Below are positions 46,506 to 55,047 of a stretch of DNA of 64,000 nt, piece by piece. The translations under genes and the position numbers were made by a program. Location of the stretch: NCBI GenBank assembly GCA_009841225.1, contig VXMF01000021.1, positions 154,583 to 218,582 of the forward strand, given 5' to 3'. Origin of the DNA: Terriglobia bacterium. Its GTDB lineage: Bacteria > Acidobacteriota > Terriglobia > Bryobacterales > UBA6623. The first letter of the stretch is position 1. Every line of letters begins with the position of its first letter. The notes under the pieces are model-generated. The model had not been told where the DNA came from and did no database searches. It worked only from the letters and a program-made list of their open reading frames with translations.

Positions 46506-46950
46506 CTTACATTTCGCGCCTTCGGATGGAAACCCGAATGGCCCAGCAAGTGCCGTCATGCGGGTCGGCATAGCAGCGGCTTACCTGATACTGCGGCCCC
46601 GTGCCGTTACTTCGCGACACGTCGTCCTTCGATTCAACTCTTACCGAAATGTCCAGTTGAGAGCGTCGGGCCTCGACCAAGCAGTCTCTATGGTCCCAAG
46701 TTCTGTGTCCCTTCCCAGCCACGGCACGAGCCTCGAACGCTCCGAATGGCACCTGCGGGACTTCGTGGAGCCCCGCGATAGACGCGACAGAAACGCTCCG
46801 ACCAGTTCCATCTTCTTCGCTCAGCAATGGCGGGCAAGCGGCGTACTCCATAAACTATTGGGCCTAGCAGAGCCCAACGGAGGCATCCTTGGGGTGGTCT
46901 CCGCCGAACACGTGGGCAAACGAATATAGCTCAGGAGTCACGGGCACTAT
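46506..46950. other. Non-coding gap of 445 bases
   Basis: Between the DUF1553 start and the HerA stop. A 123-codon frame on the plus strand and a 114-codon frame on the minus strand have no family-like pattern. The first 30 bases next to the DUF1553 start also occur near 61.78 kb as part of a pseudogene copy. Confidence 0.5.
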
Positions 46951-48642
46951 TCACCGCTCTTGGCTGCGCCAGCGATTAACAATTGCCTCCACGTCCAAAT
47001 CGTCGAGTCCGACTTTCCATTTCTCGTGAAAGTCCACATCGTCGCTATTTGGCGTCGGATTCGGCTTCTGGAATTGTAAGCGCGTGGGTAGGGGAACTGC
47101 CTCACCTAGGACAAGCGCCTCGCCACGTCCCAGCCCCGCCAAGACACTGACCAAGTCACCCTCACTCTCGGGCACCAAACTTCGGACGTAGTTTTGGTCG
47201 TTCGGGTTCGTGATACGTAGGCAGATAAACGTGCCACACTGCGCAAGCACCGTCTCGGATACCTCGTGTGGACGCTGACTGGCTATTGCAAGACCAACAC
47301 CGTACTTCCGGCCTTCCTTCGCAATTCTCTCCATCGACTTCCGCGACCCCGCGAACTGAGTCTCACTGGTGCGGGGAATATATGCGTGGGCCTCTTCACA
47401 GATGAGGAGGATAGGGAACTCTCGATACTCCGGGTTCCAATAGTTGAATTCGAATGCGAGACGCCCGATCTGAGCCGCAACCGTCGGTCGGACATCGAAC
47501 GGCACTGAAGACAGATCAATCACGGTGATGGCAGCTCTCGGCTCACCCAAGCCAACAAAATCACGCAACAGTGCTCCTAGCGAGGCGGAGGAAGTGCGTT
47601 CCTTCGGCTTGAGCAAGAAATCGTATCGAACATCGTTCATTCTGCTTTCGAGCCGGACGAGGAATCGATCAAACGCACCAAACATCTCTCCGCGCTTTGG
47701 GCCCCTTTGCCCCGTAACCATTTCGCTGTTCTTCGATCTGACAGCCTCGACAAGTTCCTCAAGAGAAAAGTAGACTGGCGTATCGACTGTAACCCTTTCG
47801 AGTCGGAGCGGGGCCATTTCCTTCTCGCGGAGTTGTCTAAGCGTGTCGCGGAAGAAGGCTGTCTGATTGTGTGCCGCTTGCTCAGTTCGGTCAATCAACA
47901 GGTCGCACAACTCGGCATAAGTCATCAGCCAATAGGGGATCTCAAGGTCTCGAGCATCCACATGTCGGACTATTGAGTCGGCAAACGCGAAGTGGCGGGT
48001 TCCGTCATCTCGCTTCCAACAGTACTCACCATGCATGTCTAGGATGATGATGTGGGCCTTGGGCATGACGCTTACGGTCTTCTGGACAAGCGAAGCGACT
48101 GTCCACGACTTGCCCGACCCGGTCTGTCCCAAAATAGCCATGTGCCGACCATACAAGTTTGTGGGATCGAGGTAGACGTTCATTGAAGGGTGCGATGCGA
48201 GGCTTCCAACCGCAAGGCCCTTGGCCTGAAAGCGGTCGAACATCTTTGCGATGTCTCTTGCACCAACAGCATGGACTTGCGCACCCGTCGTCGGGTATCG
48301 TGCAACGCCGCGTTCGAATTCACCAGTTCCAACGATCGACCCTACAGGCGTTAGTCGAGCTACTCGCTTGGCGAACGGCAACCTAGCGGGTGTATCCCCT
48401 GGTGTCTCGATGGTCGGTACGGCAAGGGCCTCTTGTTCGGTCATCCGACTGACGATCGCGATGAGGTGAACTAAGTTCTGTTTGACGGCGACGTATGAGC
48501 CTAGTTGCCCAACCAGCACGTCCTCGTCGCCGATTGTGACGGTTGGCACTCGACCTTGTTCGTCCTCGACCAGTGCTGCCATGAGAAGGTCGCCTTGGAC
48601 GTCTACGACGTGGCCGATCACAGTATTGGTGGAATCTGGCAT
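46951..48642 (-). CDS. herA: HerA-family ATPase of a SIR2-HerA defence pair
   Basis: Predicted hexameric DNA-translocating ATPase. The 563-residue protein has an N-terminal HAS-like barrel, Walker A GQTGSGKSWTV (residues 172-179), Walker B ILLICEEAHAY (about 411-421), and the conserved GRKYGVGLAIASQRPHEVSETVLAQ. The ATG at 48642 follows the SIR2 stop after 3 bases; a TTG one codon earlier would give zero spacing. In known SIR2-HerA systems the ATPase assembles with the SIR2 NADase and activates it on phage infection, causing NAD depletion. No NurA nuclease gene is nearby, which separates it from DNA-end-resection HerA. Confidence 0.9.
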   Translation of the reverse strand: MPDSTNTVIGHVVDVQGDLLMAALVEDEQGRVPTVTIGDEDVLVGQLGSYVAVKQNLVHLIAIVSRMTEQEALAVPTIETPGDTPARLPFAKRVARLTPVGSIVGTGEFERGVARYPTTGAQVHAVGARDIAKMFDRFQAKGLAVGSLASHPSMNVYLDPTNLYGRHMAILGQTGSGKSWTVASLVQKTVSVMPKAHIIILDMHGEYCWKRDDGTRHFAFADSIVRHVDARDLEIPYWLMTYAELCDLLIDRTEQAAHNQTAFFRDTLRQLREKEMAPLRLERVTVDTPVYFSLEELVEAVRSKNSEMVTGQRGPKRGEMFGAFDRFLVRLESRMNDVRYDFLLKPKERTSSASLGALLRDFVGLGEPRAAITVIDLSSVPFDVRPTVAAQIGRLAFEFNYWNPEYREFPILLICEEAHAYIPRTSETQFAGSRKSMERIAKEGRKYGVGLAIASQRPHEVSETVLAQCGTFICLRITNPNDQNYVRSLVPESEGDLVSVLAGLGRGEALVLGEAVPLPTRLQFQKPNPTPNSDDVDFHEKWKVGLDDLDVEAIVNRWRSQER

Positions 48643-48645
48643 CAA

Positions 48646-49680
48646 TCAAACCATCCCTGAGAGCTGCTCGAAGCTCCATAGGTCGCAATGGCCACGGTCG
48701 GTCCTTCCATTGAGCGAGCAACGATTCTCCGTCACGACGATCACATTCGACTTCTTGCTCCAACGGCCCCACGCCCGGTTCGACAGTGTCTTGGTAAATA
48801 TCAGCAGAGTGAAGTCCGTTCGTGCCAATGCAGCCTCGATAACCGCATTCACATGTTCATCGGCGAAGCCGTAGCCGAAGCAGGCCAATCTGTTGATCGG
48901 ATTCGCATCCTGACCCAAGCAACCGCGAAACGCCGACCACAGCGCCGCATAAGGCTGAAGCATGGTTTCATTCGCCTTCCTGCGCTGAGGGGGTATCATC
49001 AGTCGTTTCGAGTTGCTTGGTGGCGACAATCCGTATGGGCAACGTCGTACCCCCTGTTGAGGACATTCATACCAACCCAGTGAGCCGTGAAGCTTCAATA
49101 GATGAATTGGCTTGACAGTCTCGTCGAACTGCCGTCCTTTGTACGTGCCGCGGATCTGACCGATGCGTTCCTCGAACACCTCTGGAGCAAAATAGGCACG
49201 CTCCACACCAAGGAATCCGTCAGAGAGCCGAACTCTGGCAGTCTCTGCGGCACGTTCGACAAGTGGGTCGTAGTTAAGGTTGAACACCTTCACGCTCGGG
49301 TCAGCGCGGTAGGACAGTCGACGGACAAAATCAATGTGTCGGTCGAGATTCGGCTTCATGGGCATGAAATGGTCCGCGATGGCATCAGTAACTAGATGGC
49401 GGTACGGTGTCTCCATGGCACCTCCATCATCGAGCTGATCTAGGGCGTATTCGATACCCGTCGCCCCATCATCCAGCTTGGCTTGGATGTCGGCGCGCTT
49501 CTGAGTATCAGCGATTCCGTCCTTGATGAGGTCCCAAAGTTCGAACGTGAGCGGGTATCCGGTGTTGTCTAGGTACGACGAGCCCGCCCCTAGCAGGTAC
49601 GCCACACGCTGTGCCCGCAGTTGTTCGGTAACCTTGGCCTCTAGTTCGCCGATAAAATCAGGTTCGGCCATCACTAACAT
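48646..49680 (-). CDS. SIR2-like NADase of a SIR2-HerA defence pair
   Basis: Predicted NAD+-cleaving effector of an abortive-infection system. The 344-residue protein carries the Rossmann motif YLLGAGSSYLDNTGYPLT (residues 28-45) and FNLNYDPLVE (133-142, with the Asn and Asp of NYD). The catalytic histidine is His198 in LLKLHGSLGWYE, and FGYGFADEHVNAVIEAAL follows. All key residues are present, so it should be active. There is no separate extra domain. The ATG at 49680 or the one three codons later may be used. A palindrome lies 30 bases upstream of the start. It is followed immediately by the HerA gene on the same strand. Confidence 0.88.
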   Translation of the reverse strand: MLVMAEPDFIGELEAKVTEQLRAQRVAYLLGAGSSYLDNTGYPLTFELWDLIKDGIADTQKRADIQAKLDDGATGIEYALDQLDDGGAMETPYRHLVTDAIADHFMPMKPNLDRHIDFVRRLSYRADPSVKVFNLNYDPLVERAAETARVRLSDGFLGVERAYFAPEVFEERIGQIRGTYKGRQFDETVKPIHLLKLHGSLGWYECPQQGVRRCPYGLSPPSNSKRLMIPPQRRKANETMLQPYAALWSAFRGCLGQDANPINRLACFGYGFADEHVNAVIEAALARTDFTLLIFTKTLSNRAWGRWSKKSNVIVVTENRCSLNGRTDRGHCDLWSFEQLSGMV

Positions 49681-50274
49681 CTACATGCGATCTCAGTTAG
49701 CCCACAGCTAGCAACGTTGCTTGGGATTCGGCTAGAAGGGCCAGTCCCCCCGCCGTCGCAATGGGTAGACAAACCACGAGCTCTAAGTGCATCGAACACA
49801 CCGCGAAATGCTGGAAAGGGCTGTTGGTTGCGTGCAGGCTAGGCTGGAGCAAACGAGGAAGAATCGACAGGACAACCTCGGATGCTGTGATACCACTGTC
49901 GCACGGCGTAGAACTAACGTCTAGACTGACTGACACTCGCCTGACTATGAACGGGTAGTCATCCTCCCGTAGTTTACTGGCTCCCAGCCTCTCGCGCTGC
50001 CGGACTCCGGCGAGGTGCTGGGCGGGCTCTCGCGGCAGCCAAGTACCGCGGGACCGTGCGGGACGCCGACTTGTTCTGAGAGCGGATGAAGAGTACGTTG
50101 TGCGAGCGAAAAGCTCTGAATCGGGGTGCACTCTCCGGTAGATCAACCACCTCAGGTGACGACGCGATGCCACGACCAGCGAAACTTGAGGCTGTTCGGA
50201 ACGGTTACGGGCACGTTTCAATCGCTGCGGCCGCCAGTCAGCGGGCTGGCTTGGCGAAAGAGGGACGGCGCATA
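49681..50274. other. Spacer between the SIR2 and Res genes
   Basis: About 590 bases with no recognised gene. A 65-codon plus-strand frame at 49761-49958 has no family pattern. It should contain the SIR2-HerA promoter and the end of the upstream transcript. A 13-base palindrome GCCGGA-C-TCCGGC at 49999-50011 may be part of a terminator, without a T-run. Confidence 0.5.
49710..49721. promoter_or_regulatory. Palindrome upstream of the SIR2 gene
   Basis: Perfect 12-base palindrome AGCAACGTTGCT, about 30 bases before the SIR2 start. Its half-site AGCAAC also forms the core of the vapB operator candidate at 19.4 kb. A regulatory role is possible but unproven. Confidence 0.35.
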
Positions 50275-53040
50275 TCATTGTTGAGCGATGACATCTTGAA
50301 GAGTCGTGTCGTGGTGGGCATGAAAGCTCGCCTGGTTTACACGAACGTATCGCCATGTCGTTTGCGTTGCGGCGGATACGCGGTCACACCAGTTCTTCAT
50401 CGCAGCATCCTTGATCTCTGTGTCTTCCCAGACACGTCCCTTGGTCTCGACGATCCAGTTGACTTCCCCGTCTGTCGTATTCTGTACAATCACCCAATCC
50501 GGATGGTAAAAGCCGATGGCACCGCTTAGTTTAAGGTAGTCGATTCGAAACTGTGTGCCCGAGTCGCCCTGCTCAGTAGTACCGAGTGCGGCGAAACGGA
50601 GCACGTCGGTCGCAATGCTGTCTAGGAACTCTGCGAAACGACGCTCGAAGTTGTTGTAGGTGGCAACGTAGTTGAACACGGTCCTTTTGGCTTCGAGTGG
50701 TGGCAGGTTCCGGCGCCAGCCGAAGGGCTTTGTCTCGGATAGGTGGAAATCGGCTCTCTCGAACTCGACAGATCGACGCTCGATCGTGAGTTCAGAGATC
50801 TTGCGGGCGAGGTACTTGGCGATACCTTCCTGCAGCTCTGGGCGAGAGAGGTGGGAGCGCAGTGCTGGATCTTCGAGATCAACCGAGTGGCCGAAGCACC
50901 GGGCAGCGACATAGCCCCGGACCGTAGGGTACACCTCTGCGAACCGATTTGGCAGTTTGGCTCGCTCGGTCACCTTGTTGGTGATGGCGGCCAAGAGCTC
51001 GTGTGAGCGAGGCGGCTCTCCGTGGGCCATGTCAATTTGGTGGACCTCGGTCTCCGTCGTAGCGAACTCTAGCCTCAGCGTCACACGAAATGGCTCAGCC
51101 AGGTCGTTCTGGTCGTAGATTGCGTCTAGCGCCTCAACTCTCAACTTAGAGAGTTTCCGGACATCGTGCTTGAGACTGGGTTTGGTGAGGGGGATCGCGA
51201 TGTCGTAGTGAAGCCGTTCCTGAGTTGGCGAGATGATGATTGACGGCACCGGATCGGTTTTGGATTTGGCTACGCCCACGCCCTCAGCCTCAAGTTGTGT
51301 GCGAAGGACATTGAGCAGATTGCGGGTGCCGAGTACTTCCAGCGTTTGCGTTCTGTCCGGGCTGACTTGGGTCATCAGCCGTAGCCCTCGACCGATGACT
51401 TGCTCTGGCAAGATCTCGGCCTTTGCCGTGAACGGGCGAAGGCCAAGGACGACGGTAACGTTTCGGACATCCCAGCCCTCGCGCAGCATCATCACGCTGA
51501 CGATCACTTTGACGTTGCTCTCGGCCGTGTCTATGTCGCGAGCCGCTGCGCGTGCCTTTTCTAAATCCCTCTTAGTGATCTCACCCGCCGAATCGGTGTG
51601 AATCACCAGAACCTCAGTCCCCTTGAAGCCGAACTCTTTGGTCGTCAGCAAGTACTTGCCGATCACGTCGGCGTAGACATTCTTCTCGGTCATGATGAAG
51701 AGCACCGGCCTCATGCCGAGATCCTTGTAGACCTTGTGGTGCTCGTGCCGACGCTGGACCGCCGCTCGCAACCAATAGCCGTACTTTTCACTTATGTTGT
51801 TCTTGGTGACATTGTCTGGATCGTTCTCGGGCTGCTCAGGGTCGTCCTCCTTGGTGACAATGAGCGGTGCCTTGACGATGCGGTCCTCGACGGCTTGGGC
51901 TAGCGGGTAGTCGCACACCGTCCACGGAAAGAACATCCCGTTCTGATCCCGTGGCGTGGCGGAGAAATCAAGCCAGAGCCCCAGCCCCTGTGGTAACGCC
52001 TGACGGATCGCCTGAAGCGATTGAGTCCATTGGAGGTCGTCGTCATGCACGTGGTGAGCTTCGTCGTTCATGACCACGAGGTCCTGAAGTGACTTTAGCC
52101 GCTCCAACATCGAGCGATAGCCCGTAGTGGTGAGGTCTTTAGCGGGCTTCTTGCCCAGCAGCGACTCGATAGCGTTCTGAGGAGTCCATGCCTGATCACG
52201 CGATTCGTAGAGCTGCTGGACATTGGTCAGGAAGAGATTTCCGGACGGGTCGGGCTCTGTGGTTTCACCGCGCAGGATCACCTTTTGGGAAAACGCACTC
52301 AGCCACTCAGGAGGAATCAGCGGCAACTCATGGAAAATTCGATTGGACGCGAAGTCACGCTCGAGCCTCTGATAGACGATCACGTTCGGTGCAACAATCA
52401 GGAAGTTTGTCGATAGCTCCGAGCCAGGAACTCTCTGTTTGTGGAATCGAGCCCAGACGATTGCCATAGCCATCACCCAAGTCTTGCCCGAACCGGTTGC
52501 CATCTTGAAGGCGAAGCGACGCAGATTCTCAGGGGGAAGATCCTGAACACCGTCTACATCAAGTTCTGGCACGTAGCGCAGAAGCTGCCGACGCCCGTCG
52601 ATGGTGGTCTGAAATAAGATGTTGTTGCGGAAGAGGTCCTTCTTGAAAATCGTCGCGTGGGCTTCAATCAGCTTTGCAGCGTCACGTTCGCCGACGATCT
52701 CCACCAGCCAAGCAAGCGTCTCGACCGCCTCGCGTTGGCAATAGTAGTAGCGGAAGGGTACGCTGAGGCCCTTGACTTCGTGATCCTCCTCAAACCAGTA
52801 CTCAAACAGCCGACGGGTGACTTCTGATGCGCCCTCATAGCCGCTGTCTCTCCAAGCGTCGACCTCAATGCGGATTTTCGGTACGAGCAGCAATTGGCTC
52901 GGTCGCCGACCGGAATAGTCGACCCTCCATCCCGTAGCTGCCGCCTCGTCCTTGACAAGATAAGAAGTCGGCTTCTCCCATGGGCGACGACCCGGGACTT
53001 CCGGCAGGTCTTTGTCGTATGCAATGACGGCGTTGGCCAT
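50275..53040 (-). CDS. Type III restriction (Res)-like helicase-nuclease
   Basis: Predicted ATP-dependent DNA translocase and endonuclease, last gene of the four-gene unit. The 921-residue protein has Walker A MATGSGKT (residues 180-187), the DEAD-box-like NDEAHH (325-330), LDFSATPRD and the C-terminal helicase motif LPEQVIGRGLRL. Near the end is a PD-(D/E)xK site: Asp848 in HPDWVIV and Glu865-x-Lys867 in WIVETKGR. This is the order of type III Res subunits. Its ATG follows the methyltransferase stop after 2 bases. The paired Mod gene and the two extra upstream genes distinguish it from an ordinary type III system. Confidence 0.9.
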   Translation of the reverse strand: MANAVIAYDKDLPEVPGRRPWEKPTSYLVKDEAAATGWRVDYSGRRPSQLLLVPKIRIEVDAWRDSGYEGASEVTRRLFEYWFEEDHEVKGLSVPFRYYYCQREAVETLAWLVEIVGERDAAKLIEAHATIFKKDLFRNNILFQTTIDGRRQLLRYVPELDVDGVQDLPPENLRRFAFKMATGSGKTWVMAMAIVWARFHKQRVPGSELSTNFLIVAPNVIVYQRLERDFASNRIFHELPLIPPEWLSAFSQKVILRGETTEPDPSGNLFLTNVQQLYESRDQAWTPQNAIESLLGKKPAKDLTTTGYRSMLERLKSLQDLVVMNDEAHHVHDDDLQWTQSLQAIRQALPQGLGLWLDFSATPRDQNGMFFPWTVCDYPLAQAVEDRIVKAPLIVTKEDDPEQPENDPDNVTKNNISEKYGYWLRAAVQRRHEHHKVYKDLGMRPVLFIMTEKNVYADVIGKYLLTTKEFGFKGTEVLVIHTDSAGEITKRDLEKARAAARDIDTAESNVKVIVSVMMLREGWDVRNVTVVLGLRPFTAKAEILPEQVIGRGLRLMTQVSPDRTQTLEVLGTRNLLNVLRTQLEAEGVGVAKSKTDPVPSIIISPTQERLHYDIAIPLTKPSLKHDVRKLSKLRVEALDAIYDQNDLAEPFRVTLRLEFATTETEVHQIDMAHGEPPRSHELLAAITNKVTERAKLPNRFAEVYPTVRGYVAARCFGHSVDLEDPALRSHLSRPELQEGIAKYLARKISELTIERRSVEFERADFHLSETKPFGWRRNLPPLEAKRTVFNYVATYNNFERRFAEFLDSIATDVLRFAALGTTEQGDSGTQFRIDYLKLSGAIGFYHPDWVIVQNTTDGEVNWIVETKGRVWEDTEIKDAAMKNWCDRVSAATQTTWRYVRVNQASFHAHHDTTLQDVIAQQ

Positions 53041-53042
53041 CG

Positions 53043-55046
53043 TTAGCTAACTTCCACTTCGAAGGCCTGCGAGGTGTCGTTGCCGAAGATATCGATCACT
53101 TTGATGAGGATTCGGTACTTGCCCGGTCCGCTGTATACACGGAGGTCGGAGGCCAGCGCCAGTTTGCGATTCTTGCGGGTGCGGTAGGTGACCCAGCCCT
53201 GCATAAAGGTGTCGTTGTGGAAGTCCCAGTCCACCGCCCAGTAGTCAATGTAGTCCGACCACTTCTGCACCTTGCCGCGAACATCTTTGGGAATCAGCTC
53301 GCTGTTTGGGATGACGAAGTGCTTGAGCGTGACTTGGACGGTGAGACTTTCCACATGCTCGATCTCGGCCTCAAGATACGCCAGTTCGAAGAAGCGAACG
53401 TCGCCCTTGACAGCAGCCTGCTGCTCCATTGCTTCCCGGGGAATCTGAAGCAGCCGCAGCTCTACGCTCTGCTTCTTCGTGGCCTCGACCATCAGGTCGT
53501 ACAGGCCCATCTCCCACTCCCAACCCAGCACGTGCAACTCGCCCAGCTTGAGCTTTCTGCACTCGGCCACAGCAGCATCGATCTCCGTGATCGTCACCGG
53601 TGCATCCACCGCACCGATGTGCACCACGGCTTTGCCTTTCTTGCCATGGAGGTGGGCCAAGCCAACAAGCGGTTGAGCACCGTAGAGTTTGAGGATGAAG
53701 GCGAGGTATTCGTATAGCGCCTGCTCGGTGAGTGACTTGCTTCGCTCTTCATTGAAGGTTACGCCCTGCCAGTATTGACGCTCGTACTTGCCGAGGTTTA
53801 GCACCTCGAAAGGATTGCAGTTCTCGATAGCGAGCAGCCGCTTGCGTGTAACGTGGATACCCCAGCGGCCCAAGTCACACCCTATCCAGCGGCGGCCGAG
53901 TTTCTCAGCTACTGCCAGAGTCGTACCTGATCCGCAGAAGAAATCGGCGACTAGGTCACCTTTATTCGATGATACTCGCAGAATCCGTTCCAGCAACCCT
54001 TCTGGCTTTTGAGTTGCGTACCCAGTCAGTTCACCCGACTGATTATGGATCTTGCTGATGTCTATCCAAATATCCTGTAGTGGCACACCTTCGTGCTCAC
54101 TCTCGTACTTCTTGAGTCTGGGCACACCCCCTTTCTTTTTCGGCCAATGAAGCCTTCCCTCTCGATCATGTTTCTCGAGGGTCTCAACAGGACACCGCCA
54201 ATTGGTACGGATTCCCTTGTATTCATAGTCGTATCCGCCACCCGATAGTCCCCCTGCTGATAGGCTCAGGCGCTGGTACCGCTCCCCACGTTCGTCGTCA
54301 AATTGGTCAAAAAACCTATCAATATATTCCTTCTCAGCGGGTTGACGCAATTCGTTCCAGATACAATTATCTCCCTTTGAATAGTAAAGAATTGCATCGT
54401 GAATCATCCCATATCGGCGTGAATCGCTGTGCCCAAAGGCTCTGCGCCATACAACTTCATTTAATGCATGATCTTCGCCGAATATTTCATCACAGAGTAT
54501 ACGGACTAAATGGTTGATATTTGGGCCTATGTGTACATAGACACTACCGGTTTCAGATAGCAGCTCTCGAATCAAGATTAGGCGTTCATAAATCATCTGC
54601 GCGAATGATTCAGTTCCGCGAGCCCATGTGTCACGGTAGGCTTTTTCCTCAATAACCGACTGTTCCTTGACGAGCTCCTCGTTCAAGTCCCCGATGGCGG
54701 TCTTGAACGAGAAATCCGCTCCGGTCGCGAAGGGCGGGTCGATGTAGATTAGGTCGATTTTCCCCGCAAACTTCTCTAGGAGTGATCCCATCACAAGTAA
54801 GTTGTCCCCCCAAATGAGCTTGTTCCGCCAACCCGCCTCGAATGTGTCTCCTTCTTCGCCCGAGTAGATGTCGAATAGAGTGTGCTGCACGTTTCTCTTG
54901 GCGGCCTCGCGTGTGGCGCGACTCTCATTCACTGTCTCGATTACCTGGAGAGGCAAGCTCACGCGTGGCACTTCCTTTAGCGTGCCGTCCTCGCTGTATT
55001 TGCCTGGCCAGATCAACTCCGTCTTGGTGATATTGATCTTTGCCAT
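53043..55046 (-). CDS. Type III-like DNA methyltransferase (Mod)
   Basis: Predicted adenine (or cytosine N4) DNA methyltransferase that marks self DNA. The 667-residue protein has DPPF at residues 103-106 (LIYIDPPFATGADFSFK) ahead of the AdoMet motif DFFCGSGTT at 368-376, the order of beta-class Mod enzymes. The target-recognition part would lie between about 200 and 340. This stretch of DNA (54.0-54.6 kb) is markedly AT-rich, a sign of exchange of specificity domains by transfer. The C-terminal 230 residues include a beta-rich end (YSGPGKYRILIKVIDIFGND) not usual in short Mod proteins. The start follows the DUF3883 gene stop after 1 base. Confidence 0.9.
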   Translation of the reverse strand: MAKINITKTELIWPGKYSEDGTLKEVPRVSLPLQVIETVNESRATREAAKRNVQHTLFDIYSGEEGDTFEAGWRNKLIWGDNLLVMGSLLEKFAGKIDLIYIDPPFATGADFSFKTAIGDLNEELVKEQSVIEEKAYRDTWARGTESFAQMIYERLILIRELLSETGSVYVHIGPNINHLVRILCDEIFGEDHALNEVVWRRAFGHSDSRRYGMIHDAILYYSKGDNCIWNELRQPAEKEYIDRFFDQFDDERGERYQRLSLSAGGLSGGGYDYEYKGIRTNWRCPVETLEKHDREGRLHWPKKKGGVPRLKKYESEHEGVPLQDIWIDISKIHNQSGELTGYATQKPEGLLERILRVSSNKGDLVADFFCGSGTTLAVAEKLGRRWIGCDLGRWGIHVTRKRLLAIENCNPFEVLNLGKYERQYWQGVTFNEERSKSLTEQALYEYLAFILKLYGAQPLVGLAHLHGKKGKAVVHIGAVDAPVTITEIDAAVAECRKLKLGELHVLGWEWEMGLYDLMVEATKKQSVELRLLQIPREAMEQQAAVKGDVRFFELAYLEAEIEHVESLTVQVTLKHFVIPNSELIPKDVRGKVQKWSDYIDYWAVDWDFHNDTFMQGWVTYRTRKNRKLALASDLRVYSGPGKYRILIKVIDIFGNDTSQAFEVEVS

Positions 55047-55047
55047 A

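Noticed and set aside
46558-46929. 123-codon plus-strand frame between the DUF1553 and HerA genes
   Set aside because: No ribosome-binding site and no family-like sequence.
48290-48320. GTTCGAA-like string resembling a tRNA T-loop
   Set aside because: It lies inside the HerA coding frame and no acceptor or anticodon stems can be paired.
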